This document shows, in pieces, positions 17,117-26,404 of a stretch of 64,000 bases of DNA (the first letter of the stretch is position 1; the number at the start of each line of letters is the position of its first letter). Made by a program: the position numbers and the translations under genes. The notes beneath the pieces were generated by a model that saw nothing but the letters and a program-made list of their open reading frames with translations, was not told where the DNA came from and searched no databases. The stretch comes from Rhodococcus sp. CH91 (GTDB lineage: Bacteria; Actinomycetota; Actinomycetes; Mycobacteriales; Mycobacteriaceae), in contig NZ_JAKFYR010000001.1 in the NCBI RefSeq assembly GCF_022554085.1, positions 124,001 to 188,000 of the forward strand, in the 5' to 3' direction.

Positions 17117-17779
17117 ATGACTGCAGCTGCGCCGGACGCCTCCCGCAAGGCGACGAGTTCCCATCGCGAACGCAAACGCGCGCGCACCTGGACGGCGATC
17201 CACCTCGCTGCCGCCGACGCCGCAGCACGCCACGCCCGTCTGTCCGACATCACCGTCGAGGCCATCGCCGAGCAGGCGGAGGTCTCGCCACGGACCTTCT
17301 TCAACTACTTTCGGTCGAAGGAGGACGCCGTCCTCGGTCTGTGCACCCCGGTCCTCGACGACGCGATCGCGGGCGACTTCTGCTTCTCACCGGGTGACGA
17401 TCTCGTCGAGAAGGTCGCATTCCTTCTCCTCGCCGTGTTCCGTACCGCGAACTGTCGCGCGATCGGCTACGACGAGTACATCGCCCTGATGGATCGCCAT
17501 CCCGAACTCGCGCGCAGACGCTTCCAGCACATCGACGACGTGGAGACCGTCGTCGCCGAACTGGTCACCCTCCGCCTGGCGGCGACCCGGCTCACCGACG
17601 ACCCTGTCGTGCACGAGGGCACCGTGGAGGACACCGCCGACATGATCGTCACCGTCGCGGGCGCCCTCATGCGCTCCGCGATGCGGCCCCTGCTCACGGC
17701 ACCGGGGAGGACGGAAGCCGACGCGGACTCGGTGCTGCACCGCACCTGCGCGCTGTTCCGGAAGGTCACGCGAGGGTGA
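17117..17779 (+). CDS. TetR-family transcriptional regulator
   Basis: A 220-residue repressor. The helix-turn-helix is at about 42-65 (ITVEAIAEQAEVSPRTFFNYFRSKEDAV), preceded by a basic N-terminus. The C-terminal ligand domain is all-helical and has no specific signature. The gene overlaps the MFS exporter start by 4 bp (GTGA), and a palindrome sits just upstream, so it probably represses itself and the exporter until a drug-like ligand binds. Confidence 0.9.
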   Translation: MTAAAPDASRKATSSHRERKRARTWTAIHLAAADAAARHARLSDITVEAIAEQAEVSPRTFFNYFRSKEDAVLGLCTPVLDDAIAGDFCFSPGDDLVEKVAFLLLAVFRTANCRAIGYDEYIALMDRHPELARRRFQHIDDVETVVAELVTLRLAATRLTDDPVVHEGTVEDTADMIVTVAGALMRSAMRPLLTAPGRTEADADSVLHRTCALFRKVTRG

Positions 17780-19401
17780 GCACCCCGACTCCGAACGAAG
17801 AACGCTCCCGGGCAGGGGAACAGAGCACGCCCCGCGTCACCTTCGTCTTCGCGGGACTCATGCTCGCGATGCTCGCGGCCTCGCTCAACCAGACCGTTCT
17901 CAATCCCGCACTGCCCACCATCGTCGGCGAACTCCACGGCGTGGATCGCATGCTGTGGGTCATCACCGCCTACATCCTCGCCTCGACGATCATGATGCCC
18001 GTCTACGGCAAACTCGGGGATCTCTTCGGACGCAAGCCGCTCCTGCTCACCGCGTTGACGATCTTCCTGATCGGCTCGACGATCGGCGCGCTCGCCGGCG
18101 ACATCACGTGGCTCATCGTCGGCCGGGTCGTTCAGGGAGCAGGCGGTGGAGGCCTGATGGTGCTGTCGCAGGCCACCATCGCCGACGTCATCCCCGCCCG
18201 CCAGCGCGGCAGGTATCTGGGAATCATGAGCAGTGTGTTCGCCGTGTCGTCGGTGGCCGGGCCACTGCTCGGCGGATGGTTCACCGAAGGTCCGGGCTGG
18301 CGCTGGGTGTTCTGGATCAATCTGCCGATCGGCGCCCTCGCCATCGCGGCGGCGGTGATCTTCCTGCGCCTGCCCCGGGTCTCCGGGTCGGGCCGCCGGA
18401 TCGACGTCCTCGGCATGGCGGTACTGTCCGTCGCCACCACGCTCCTCGTTCTCGTGGCGACCTGGGGCGGTTCGCGGTATCCGTGGACGTCGCCCGTCAC
18501 GGTCGCCCTGATCGCCGCCACCCTGGCGTGCGGGGTTCTGTTCGTCACGATCGAACGGCGCGCCGCCGAACCCGTGATCCCCCTGCACCTGTTCCGCGAT
18601 CGAAACTTCGACGTCGCCACCCTCGCCGGACTCGTCGTCAGCATCGCGCTGTTCGGCGTCGCCGCCTACATGCCCACCTACCTGCAGATGGTCGCCGGCA
18701 AGAGCGCCACCGCCGCCGGCCTGCTGATGCTGCCGATGATGGGGTCGATGTTCCTCACCTCGACACTGGCGGGACGCTTCGTAACGAGAACGGGCCGCTA
18801 CAAACGGATCCCCGTCGCCGGATCGGTTCTCGTCACCGTCGGCCTGGTGCTCCTGTCGACCCTGGACGCCGGAACACCGGTGTGGGTGACCTGCTGCTGG
18901 TTCGCCGTGCTCGGTGTCGGATTCGGTACGGCGATGCAGATTCTCGTGCTGGTCGTGCAGAACTCCTTCCCCGTCGAGGAGGTCGGCACCGCCACGGCCG
19001 GGAACAACTACTTCCGCCAGATCGGCGCGACCCTCGGTTCCGCCGTGGTCGGCAGTGTGTTCGCCGCGCGCCTCGCCGACGGGCTGTCCGCGGTGGGTCT
19101 CGGCGACGACGCCGATTCCCTCACGCCCGGTACGGTTCACGGCCTTCCCGACGCTCTGCGGCAGCCGGTCCTCGACGCCTACAACGACGCCCTCGTGCCC
19201 ATCTATCTGTACATCGCACCGCTCGTGGTGGTCGCGGGGATCCTGCTGTGCTTCGTCGTCGAGAAACCCCTCGCGACCACCATCGTGCGGAAGAACGAGT
19301 CCGCCGCTAGCGTCCCGGAAGCCACTGCATCGACTTCACGAGCGGCGGCAGCGCCTTCGACCACACCCGTCGCGGAATCCCCCGCGGGCCGTCGAGGTTG
19401 A
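17776..19401 (+). CDS. DHA2-type MFS multidrug exporter
   Basis: A 541-residue, 14-helix drug:proton antiporter of the EmrB/QacA group. Typical motifs are LNQTVLNPALPTIVGEL in helix 1, the loop YGKLGDLFGRKPLLL (motif A), GRVVQGAGGGGLMVLSQ (motif B) and FAVSSVAGPLLGGWFTE (motif C). It starts with GTG inside the TetR stop. The C-terminal 35 residues are Ala/Ser/Thr-rich, and their last 95 bp overlap the 3' end of gabD2 on the other strand. Confidence 0.93.
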   Translation: MSTPTPNEERSRAGEQSTPRVTFVFAGLMLAMLAASLNQTVLNPALPTIVGELHGVDRMLWVITAYILASTIMMPVYGKLGDLFGRKPLLLTALTIFLIGSTIGALAGDITWLIVGRVVQGAGGGGLMVLSQATIADVIPARQRGRYLGIMSSVFAVSSVAGPLLGGWFTEGPGWRWVFWINLPIGALAIAAAVIFLRLPRVSGSGRRIDVLGMAVLSVATTLLVLVATWGGSRYPWTSPVTVALIAATLACGVLFVTIERRAAEPVIPLHLFRDRNFDVATLAGLVVSIALFGVAAYMPTYLQMVAGKSATAAGLLMLPMMGSMFLTSTLAGRFVTRTGRYKRIPVAGSVLVTVGLVLLSTLDAGTPVWVTCCWFAVLGVGFGTAMQILVLVVQNSFPVEEVGTATAGNNYFRQIGATLGSAVVGSVFAARLADGLSAVGLGDDADSLTPGTVHGLPDALRQPVLDAYNDALVPIYLYIAPLVVVAGILLCFVVEKPLATTIVRKNESAASVPEATASTSRAAAAPSTTPVAESPAGRRG

Positions 19402-20860
19402 GCAGCCTGGTGGTCGCGACGGTCTGCGGCTCGGTGTACTTGTACAGGCCCTCCGCACCGTGGCGGCGTCCCATACCGGAGATTCCCATACCGCCCATCG
19501 GGGCGTCGGTGCTGCCCCAGGCGGGTGCATATCCCTCGTCGACGTTGACGGTGCCGGCGTGCACCCGCGCCGCGATGGCCTCGCCCTGCGCCTTCGTCGC
19601 GGCCCACACCGACGCGTTGAGCCCGTACTCGGTGTCGTTGGCCTCCCGGATCGCCTCCTCGACGTTCTCCACCGGATAGATCGACACGACCGGGCCGAAC
19701 GTCTCGTTGCGGTAGCACTCGGCGTCCTCGGGCACGTCGGTGAGCACCGTCGGCTCGAAGAACAGCGGCCCGAGATCGGGACGGGCCCGCCCGCCCGCGA
19801 CGACGGTCGCGCCCTTGGCGACCGCATCCTCGACATGGCGGGTCACTGCCTTCACCTGGCTCTCGCTGATCAGCGAGCCCATCTCGGTGCCGAAGTCGTA
19901 GTCCGGGCCGAACGTCATCTCGCGTACCCGCGCCCCGAACATCCGGACGAACTCGGGAGCGATCGATTTCTCGACGTAGATTCGCTCGATCGAGATGCAC
20001 AGCTGCCCCGAATTGGAGAAGCACGCCCGCACCGCCGCCTCGGTGACCTCGCGCAGATTCACTCCGGCAGTGACGATCATGGGGTTCTTGCCGCCGAGTT
20101 CGGCGGAGAATCCGATCAACCGCCGCCCCGCCTGTTCGGCGAGCAATCTGCCCGTCTCCGACGACCCCGTGAACATGAGGTAGTCGGCGTTCTCGACGAT
20201 CGCGGTGCCCACCACGGAGCCGGGGCCGGGGACCACCGCGAAGACGTCGCGCGGAACCCCCGCCTCGTAGAGCAGTTCGACGACGGCGAGCGCACAGTAG
20301 GGCGTCTGGCTGTCGGGCTTGAGCACCACGCTGTTACCGGCGAGCAGCGCGGGAATCGCGTCCGAGACCGCCAGGGTCATCGGATAGTTCCACGGCGCGA
20401 TCACACCCACGACGCCCTTGGGGTGGTACCGGATCGTGGTCTTGGTCAGACCCGGCAGCATGCCCACCGCTTTGCGGGGCCGCAGCAGCTTCGGCGCGAC
20501 GCGGGCGTAGAACCGCGCGGTCATCGAGATGTCGAGGATCTCTTCCTGCGCCGAACTGCGCGACTTGCCGGTCTCGGCCTGTGCCATGTCCATGAGGTGC
20601 ACGCGGCGGGAGAGCACGAGATCGCGGTAGCGATGCATGATCGCGGCGCGCTCCTCCACCGGCAGCCGTGCCCAGGCCGCCTGGGCGGTACGAGCGCGCG
20701 CGATCGCAGCCTTGGCGTCTTCGGCGGTGGCGACCGGCACGGTGGCCATCTCCCGGCCGGTGAACGCCTCGACGACCGGGCGAGTGGGCCGCTTGTCGGC
20801 ATCGGGAACGGCTATGAGGTCGGCGAGACGCCGAAAGGTCGCAGCGCTGGGAGCTGGCAT
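19307..20860 (-). CDS. gabD2: Succinic semialdehyde dehydrogenase, GabD2 type
   Basis: A 517-residue NAD(P)-dependent aldehyde dehydrogenase that closely follows mycobacterial GabD2 from its start (MPAPSA..F) to its LPGR end. Catalytic residues are Asn158 (PWNYP), Glu254 (SAELGGKNP) and Cys288 (NSGQLCIS). It oxidises succinate semialdehyde to succinate, feeding the TCA cycle from GABA or 2-oxoglutarate decarboxylation. The C-terminal PGR end is typical of the family, which shows that the 95-bp overlap with the MFS gene is genuine gabD2 coding sequence. Confidence 0.93.
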   Translation of the reverse strand: MPAPSAATFRRLADLIAVPDADKRPTRPVVEAFTGREMATVPVATAEDAKAAIARARTAQAAWARLPVEERAAIMHRYRDLVLSRRVHLMDMAQAETGKSRSSAQEEILDISMTARFYARVAPKLLRPRKAVGMLPGLTKTTIRYHPKGVVGVIAPWNYPMTLAVSDAIPALLAGNSVVLKPDSQTPYCALAVVELLYEAGVPRDVFAVVPGPGSVVGTAIVENADYLMFTGSSETGRLLAEQAGRRLIGFSAELGGKNPMIVTAGVNLREVTEAAVRACFSNSGQLCISIERIYVEKSIAPEFVRMFGARVREMTFGPDYDFGTEMGSLISESQVKAVTRHVEDAVAKGATVVAGGRARPDLGPLFFEPTVLTDVPEDAECYRNETFGPVVSIYPVENVEEAIREANDTEYGLNASVWAATKAQGEAIAARVHAGTVNVDEGYAPAWGSTDAPMGGMGISGMGRRHGAEGLYKYTEPQTVATTRLLNLDGPRGIPRRVWSKALPPLVKSMQWLPGR

Positions 20861-20946
20861 GATGCACCCCTACCGGTGAGTAGTACTTGCAGTTGCACCA
20901 AACCTACCTGCGTGAAGTGTGCCCTGTCACACAGGTGCGGCGCCGC

Positions 20947-21675
20947 TCACCTCGCGGCCGGTCCCACCCGCCGGTCGTCACCCCTGGGCTCGGGTCCCGC
21001 TTCGACGATCCGCTGGGCGACCGTGGCGAGCGGAACGTTGCTGTCCTGCGAGAGCTTGCGCAGCAACTCGAACGCGGCGACCGCGTCGATGCCGAAGCGC
21101 TCCATGATCATTCCCTTGGCCTGACCGATGACATCGCGGGTCGCCAGCGCCGAAGCGAACTGCCCCCGACTACGCGCCGCGCTCATCGCCATGGCCGCGT
21201 GCGCGGCCAGAACCTCGGCGATCGCCTCCGCGCCGGGGCCGAACGCATCGGCCTCGGAAGAGAACATGTTCAGCGCCCCCATGCTCTCCTGTTCGAGATA
21301 GAGCTGGAACGACAAGGCGCTGAGCACACCCGCATCCACCGCGGCCTTCGCGAAATGCGGCCAGCGCCGCTCTTCCCGGAGATCTTCGGACCGCACCACG
21401 AGGTACTTGAAGCTCGCATCGAGGCACGGGCCCTCACCGAACTGTTCCTGCAGGTCGTCGAGGTGTTCTGCAAGCTCCGAGGTGGCCGCAAGGGAACGGA
21501 AGTGCTTCCGGTCGGTCACGATGAGGATGTCGGCACACTCGGCCCCACCTACGAGTTCGACTGCCGCGGCGGTCACGCCGCGCAACGTCTCGTCGAGATC
21601 GGCAGGCCTGTAGAAGCCCCGCGCCAACTGCGCGATACGGCGTCCGAGATCCCCTGGTTCGATCGAACTCCCCAT
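20947..21675 (-). CDS. GAF-ANTAR regulator
   Basis: A 242-residue protein with an N-terminal GAF sensor (about 25-160, including DILIVTDRKHFRSLAAT and QFGEGPCLDA) and a C-terminal ANTAR RNA-binding domain (about 170-230, with DVIGQAKGMIMERFGIDAVAAFELLRKLSQ). ANTAR proteins bind paired hairpins in nascent mRNA and block termination. I choose the ATG at 21675, which follows AGAGGAG; longer in-frame starts add an Arg-rich segment without similarity. It is divergent from the cyclase pseudogene. Confidence 0.92.
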   Translation of the reverse strand: MGSSIEPGDLGRRIAQLARGFYRPADLDETLRGVTAAAVELVGGAECADILIVTDRKHFRSLAATSELAEHLDDLQEQFGEGPCLDASFKYLVVRSEDLREERRWPHFAKAAVDAGVLSALSFQLYLEQESMGALNMFSSEADAFGPGAEAIAEVLAAHAAMAMSAARSRGQFASALATRDVIGQAKGMIMERFGIDAVAAFELLRKLSQDSNVPLATVAQRIVEAGPEPRGDDRRVGPAAR

Positions 21676-21821
21676 GGGAACGTCTCCTCTCCGGCGGACG
21701 ACGATCTCCGCTCCACAGATCCGGAAGATCGCACGTCGATCACCGGGGACTGCGAGTCTTCCACGGCGACTCCACGTCCGGAACGTGCCCTCCCTCTCCC
21801 CCACCTCGTCAGGCTGTACGA

Positions 21822-22871
21822 GTGGACCCGCCGGTGACCCGGTATCTACCCCGCGACGGCCACAATCCGGCCTACGGGGTGGTCGGCACGGGTCCCGCCG
21901 ACGTCGTGTGGTTCTTCGACATCCAGATGCACCTCGACCTGCTGTGGACCGATCCGCACATGCACTCGCTGTTCGAGCGACTCGCGACGTACTCGCGCGC
22001 CGTCTACTTCCAGCGCCGGGGTTTCGGGCTCTCCGACCCGGTCGATCATGTGCCCACCGTCGAACAGCAGGCGGAGGACGTCCTCGCCGTCATGGACGCC
22101 GAACAGGTCCGCCACGCCTCCTTCGTCGGGATCCACAGCACGTGCGGGCCGCAGGTCCTCGTCGCCGCGACCGCCCCCGAACGGGTCAACGCGTCGATGT
22201 TGGTCGCACCTTTCTGCGAACCCCTGCTCGACACCGGCCGGACATTGCACGGATGGACGGAGACCGAGGTCACAGCGTTCGTCGACGGATGACGGGAGGC
22301 CGTCCGGCACTGGGGAGAGGGGCGCACGTCGGCCTTGACCGATTCCCATGCCGACAGTCCGTACAACCGGCGGCTGACCGCCATGCTCGAACGGTGCTCG
22401 GCGTCGCCGAGCACGATGCGCGCCCACCTCGAAGCGAGTCTTCGTCTCGACTATTCGCACGCCCTCCGCTCCGTCCAGTGCCCCACCACCGCGGTGCTCA
22501 TCGCCGGAAGTTCGCTACCCGTGGGGGCGGCGAGATACAAGCTCCTCGCCCGTATCGGCGACACCGCCTATCGTGCGCTGCTCACCCGCCACGAACGCGA
22601 CGTCCGGTTCGCGGTGACGGAGGCCGGCGGCACTCTGGTCAGCATCGTCGGGGACGGCACGTTCAGCCTGTTCGACGGGCCCCTGGCCGCTGTGCAGTGC
22701 GCCCGGCGCATCGTCGACGATGCGCACCGGCTCGGCGTCGAGGCCCGTCCCGGGGAAGTGCTCGTCTCGCGTCAGGTGCGCGAACTGGCGGCGGATCGGG
22801 ACTGCAGTTCTCGGACAGAGGTACACGCCGACTCACCGGGGTGCCCGGCAAGGTCCACCTCTTCGCCGTGA
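21822..22871 (+). pseudogene. Decayed adenylate/guanylate cyclase with alpha/beta hydrolase domain
   Basis: The first 156 codons match the hydrolase-like N-terminal half of cyclase fusions (FQRRGFGLSDP, DDVLAVMD-type region). The frame then hits TGA at 22290-22292, where the family normally has Trp, and the same frame continues with EAVRHWGEG. Later, parts of the cyclase domain remain (TEAGGTLVSIVGDGTFSLFDGPL, PGEVLVSRQVREL), but the metal-binding LFTDIVGST segment and the block between VEAR and PGEV are deleted. After about 22800 the ending LTGVPGKVHLFAV continues in another frame. These four lesions make a functional product very unlikely. Confidence 0.85.
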
Positions 22872-23043
22872 CCGGTGGCCGACCTGCCGTGCACGTGCCC
22901 CGGAAACGCTTTTCTCTCACCACTTTCGATCGCGTCGTCCTGACAGCCGCGCGGCGCGCGCCGAGGGCGCTGCCCTCTACGCGAACGCCCGGCAGCGGCG
23001 CCGGTCCGGCGACTGAGGACGTGCCGACGGACGATCGGCCGTT

Positions 23044-23670
23044 CTACCCTCCGGTGTAGAACGAACTCGTCCGCTCGGCGGCCGCGCGCGCCTGCTCGGC
23101 ATCCTCACCGCCGGCGATGTCGGCGTCGCGCCAGGCCGCACTGCTGTCGCGGACGAACTGCAGCCCTTCCTCCGACATCGACCAGGAGACGAATTCACCG
23201 GGATCCACCGGCTCCCCGGATTCGATGTGCAAACCGAGACCGAGAAGTGCCTGATCCCAACCGATTCCGACAGCGCCCGGGCCGTACTGCTCCCAGTGCT
23301 CGTCGGGGTGGGCGATGTGCGAGAGTTCGAGCCGCGCCCGATCGCCGGGCTCGGGCAGGATCGACACTTCGATCCAGCTGATCCGGCCTGCGAATTCCCA
23401 GGTGGCGCTGAACATTCTGGGAGGATCGCAGGTGAGTATCTCTCCACCGGCATTGCCCTCGAGTTGGTATCGGCCGCCGACGTCGAGGTCCCCCTCGATC
23501 GGAAGGAACCAGCGAGGGATACGTTGCGGGTCGGTGCAGGCCTGCCACAGATCTTCCGCACTCGTGCGGTAGCTGCGTGAGACGGTGACGACCTTCGCCT
23601 CCCGCCCTTCGACGGTCCGGTGCCCGACCGTGCGTCGACTCGTATCACTTCCGGCGATCACGTTCTTCAC
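23044..23670 (-). CDS. SRPBCC (AHSA1/START-like) protein
   Basis: A 208-residue protein with an AHSA1-type START/Bet v1 fold: VSRSYRTSAEDLWQACTDPQRIPRWF, then VGGRYQLEGNAGGEIL, PPRMFSATWEF and WDQALLGLGLHI. These bind hydrophobic ligands or assist partner proteins. It starts 4 bp inside the ArsR stop (ATGA overlap), a pairing of ArsR regulator and AHSA1 protein common in actinobacteria. The physiological ligand is unknown. Confidence 0.88.
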   Translation of the reverse strand: MKNVIAGSDTSRRTVGHRTVEGREAKVVTVSRSYRTSAEDLWQACTDPQRIPRWFLPIEGDLDVGGRYQLEGNAGGEILTCDPPRMFSATWEFAGRISWIEVSILPEPGDRARLELSHIAHPDEHWEQYGPGAVGIGWDQALLGLGLHIESGEPVDPGEFVSWSMSEEGLQFVRDSSAAWRDADIAGGEDAEQARAAAERTSSFYTGG

Positions 23671-24047
23671 GACGATTTCCTCTCGTCCGGGACAGGAACA
23701 GTGGGTCGGTCCGCATCGCGCCCCCGGCGCTCACGCCTGCCGCGGGCGATCTCCGTCTCCAGTGCGTCGAGGGACGCGTACACGGGCGGATGCAGTCGCT
23801 CGAGCCAGTCCTCGAGTTCGACGAGGACCTCCGGTTCGAGTTCGTAGAGGCGGCGGGCGCCGTCCTTGTAGACCACGGCGAACCGGTGGTCGCGCAGAAC
23901 CTTGAGATGTTGCGAGACGGCGGGCTGGGAGATGGAGAACTCCTCCCCGATCGCGGTGACGATGTCTCCGGCCGCCCGCGCGCCGCCGGAGAGCAACTCG
24001 AGAATCCGGCGACGGACCGGATCTGCGAGAACCTCGAACCCGTGCAT
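23667..24047 (-). CDS. ArsR-family transcriptional regulator
   Basis: A 126-residue winged-helix repressor (MHGFEVLADPVRRRILELL, SQPAVSQHLKVLRDHRF, VYKDGARRLYEL) without the cysteine metal sites of classic ArsR. The ATG at 24047 is preferred. An upstream GTG at 24080 would place the first codons inside a palindrome that is better read as the operator. It is co-transcribed with the SRPBCC gene, which it presumably represses. Confidence 0.9.
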   Translation of the reverse strand: MHGFEVLADPVRRRILELLSGGARAAGDIVTAIGEEFSISQPAVSQHLKVLRDHRFAVVYKDGARRLYELEPEVLVELEDWLERLHPPVYASLDALETEIARGRRERRGRDADRPTVPVPDERKSS

Positions 24048-24056
24048 ACTCCCACT

Positions 24057-24076
24057 ATATAAGTTTCCGCTTATAT
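24057..24076. promoter_or_regulatory. ArsR operator palindrome
   Basis: ATATAAG (24057-24063), 6 bp, CTTATAT (24070-24076): perfect 7-bp arms in an AT-rich patch between the divergent ArsR and acyl-CoA ligase genes, 9 bp from the ArsR start. It matches the usual form of ArsR-family half sites and could affect both genes. Confidence 0.7.
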
Positions 24077-24114
24077 TCACCAGAAGGCAGGCTCGACATT
24101 TCTAGACTGGAGTC

Positions 24115-25959
24115 ATGTCGACCATGGCGCGTGTGTCCGAGGAACAAGTCGACCGATCCGTCATCGACGATCGAGCCCCCTCTGTTGCACGGTTGTTCAT
24201 CGACCGGGTGGCAGCCGCTCCCACCTCCGAGGCGTTCCGCTTCCCTGACGGCAACGGCGGTTGGACGTCCGTCACCTGGGACGAGGCCGGGGAACGAGTT
24301 CGGCTGCTCGCGGCCGGCCTGATCTCATTGGGAATCGAACCCGAGGACCGCGTGGCACTCCTGTCGTCCACCCGCTACGAATGGGTGCTCGCCGACCTGG
24401 CGGTCATGTGCGCCGGCGCCGCGACGACGACGGTCTACCCCACGACACATGCCGCCGATGTCGCGTTCATCGTCTCCGACTCCGGCAGCAGGATCGTCAT
24501 CGCCGAGGATGCAACCCAGGTCGAGAAGCTCATGGCCCAGCGCAGGGAGCTCCCCCACCTGAGGAAGGTCGTCCTCGTCGACGGCACCGGGGACGGCGAC
24601 TGGGTGATCGGCTTCGACGAACTCGCCGCCCTCGGCCGCGACCTGCTGACCCGGTATTCCGACACGGTGACCGACCGGATCCACAGCATCGGACCCGACC
24701 GGCTCGCCACCCTGATCTACACCTCGGGAACCACGGGCAAACCGAAGGGCGTGCGCCTGCCGCACTCGGCGTGGACCTACGAGGCCGCGGCGATCGCCTC
24801 GCTCAACATGCTGAATTCCGACGACCTGCAGTATCTGTGGCTTCCGCTCTCCCACGTCTTCGGCAAGGTTCTGCTGACCCTCCCCCTGCAGATCGGCTTC
24901 CCCACAGCGGTGGACGGCCGTGTCGACAAGATCGTGGAGAACCTCGCCGTCGTGCGCCCGACCTTCATGGGAGCGGCACCCCGGATCTTCGAGAAGGCCC
25001 ACGCGCGCGTCGAGGCCATGATGGAGGAGGAGGGTGGCGCCAAGAAGAAGATCTTCGACCGGGCCATGAGCATCGGCCGGAAGATGTCGAAGGCACGGCA
25101 GGCCGGGAGGTCGCCGGGCGTGCTCGACAATCTGCAGCACGCGCTCGCCGACAAGCTGGTCTTCTCCACCATCCGCGAACGCTTCGGCGGCCGGCTGCGC
25201 TTCTTCATCTCCGGATCCGCGGCGCTCGACCCCGATGTCGGCGAGTGGTTCGATGCGGTGGGCATTCCCGTCCTCGAGGGATACGGTCTCACGGAGACAT
25301 CGGCGGCCTCGTTCGTCAACCGCCCGTACGCCAACCGGCTCGGCACCGTGGGCTGGCCGATTCCCGGAACCGAGGTCCGTATCGCCGAGGACGGCGAGGT
25401 GCTCGTCAAGGGCCCCGGCGTGATGACCGGCTATCACAACCGGCCCGATGCGACCGCCGAGGCGTTCGACGAGGACGGGTGGTTCCGCACCGGCGACATC
25501 GGGAGCCTCGACGACGAGGGATACCTGCGGATCACCGACCGCAAGAAGGACATGTTCAAGACGTCGCAGGGCAAGTACGTCGCCCCGTCCTCCCTGGCGG
25601 CCTCCTTCAAGGCGATCTGCCCCTACGCTTCCGAGATCCTCGTCTACGGGGAGGGCAGACCGTACTGCGTGGCCCTCGTGGGCCTGGATCCGGAGTCGAT
25701 CACCGAGTGGGCCCGGAAGACCGGCCTGGGCACCTCGTCGTTCGAGGAGATCGCCCGGCATCCCAAGGCCCGCGAGCTGATCTCCGGCCACGTCGACGAG
25801 TTGAATCTGCAGCTCAACCGATGGGAACAGATCAAGAAGTTCACGATTCTCGAGCGCGAACTGTCCGTCGAGGCGGGCGACCTCACGCCCAGCATGAAGC
25901 TGCGCCGGCGGGTGGTCATCGACAGCTTTGCGGACAGGTTGGCCGGTCTCTACGACTAG
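24115..25959 (+). CDS. Long-chain fatty acyl-CoA ligase (FadD15-like)
   Basis: A 614-residue AMP-forming ligase that activates fatty acids to acyl-CoA with ATP. The P-loop-like motif YTSGTTGKPKGV is near residue 205, LEGYGLTETSA at about 390, the hinge WFRTGDIG followed by ITDRKKDMFKTSQGKYVAP near 460-490, and the C-terminal catalytic lysine region TPSMKLRRR near the end. Length and the long-chain signature fit the FadD15/FadD11 group. A small membrane protein gene follows after 17 bp. Substrate chain length is inferred only from family. Confidence 0.92.
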   Translation: MSTMARVSEEQVDRSVIDDRAPSVARLFIDRVAAAPTSEAFRFPDGNGGWTSVTWDEAGERVRLLAAGLISLGIEPEDRVALLSSTRYEWVLADLAVMCAGAATTTVYPTTHAADVAFIVSDSGSRIVIAEDATQVEKLMAQRRELPHLRKVVLVDGTGDGDWVIGFDELAALGRDLLTRYSDTVTDRIHSIGPDRLATLIYTSGTTGKPKGVRLPHSAWTYEAAAIASLNMLNSDDLQYLWLPLSHVFGKVLLTLPLQIGFPTAVDGRVDKIVENLAVVRPTFMGAAPRIFEKAHARVEAMMEEEGGAKKKIFDRAMSIGRKMSKARQAGRSPGVLDNLQHALADKLVFSTIRERFGGRLRFFISGSAALDPDVGEWFDAVGIPVLEGYGLTETSAASFVNRPYANRLGTVGWPIPGTEVRIAEDGEVLVKGPGVMTGYHNRPDATAEAFDEDGWFRTGDIGSLDDEGYLRITDRKKDMFKTSQGKYVAPSSLAASFKAICPYASEILVYGEGRPYCVALVGLDPESITEWARKTGLGTSSFEEIARHPKARELISGHVDELNLQLNRWEQIKKFTILERELSVEAGDLTPSMKLRRRVVIDSFADRLAGLYD

Positions 25960-25976
25960 CGCCTATCCTGGTCCCC

Positions 25977-26360
25977 ATGATTAGTAGTGCACGACCGAAT
26001 TTGCTCCAGCGCGTCGGCTACATGTTCGGTCGCACGCTGCCGCAGGAGATGCAGGAGTGGGTACGCGAGGACATCCTCGGTCCCGGCGGTGCACGCAGGT
26101 ACCTGCTGCGCTGGAATCTGCCCGTGATTCCGCTCCTCATGCTGTTCCTGCTGATCCCCGGGCCGGTATGGATCCCGGTGTCGATGATGCTGTTGCTGCT
26201 GCTGCCGTGGACCTACTTCTCGGTGGCGCTCATGCCCGTCTGGCAGCGGCACCGCCTCCAGCAGCACGGCCTCGATCCGGACATGCTCAGCGCCAAGGCC
26301 CGCGCCCGTGCGGCACGTGTACGCGAGGACTACGAGCGCCGTTTCGGCCGCGCGGCCTGA
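25977..26360 (+). CDS. DUF5313-type small membrane protein
   Basis: A 127-residue protein. A polar N-terminus (LGPGGARRYLLRWNLPV) is followed by two closely spaced hydrophobic helices (about 47-62 and 66-82, including LLIPGPVWIPVSMMLLLLLPW) and a basic C-terminal coil. This pattern is that of the mycobacterial DUF5313 family, whose function is unknown. It lies directly downstream of the acyl-CoA ligase and is probably co-transcribed. A small hairpin (TTCCGG/CCGGAA, 26365-26383) follows. Confidence 0.75.
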   Translation: MISSARPNLLQRVGYMFGRTLPQEMQEWVREDILGPGGARRYLLRWNLPVIPLLMLFLLIPGPVWIPVSMMLLLLLPWTYFSVALMPVWQRHRLQQHGLDPDMLSAKARARAARVREDYERRFGRAA

Positions 26361-26404
26361 AGACTTCCGGCACACAACCGGAAAGGCCCTGGGCGGCAGG
26401 CGGA

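Noticed and set aside
22872-23059. Continuation of an open frame after the cyclase pseudogene
   Set aside because: Beyond the family ending (HLFAV) there is no similarity; it is read-through of a decayed frame.
24048-24080. Upstream GTG start for ArsR at 24080
   Set aside because: It would put the operator palindrome inside the coding region and add residues not seen in the family.
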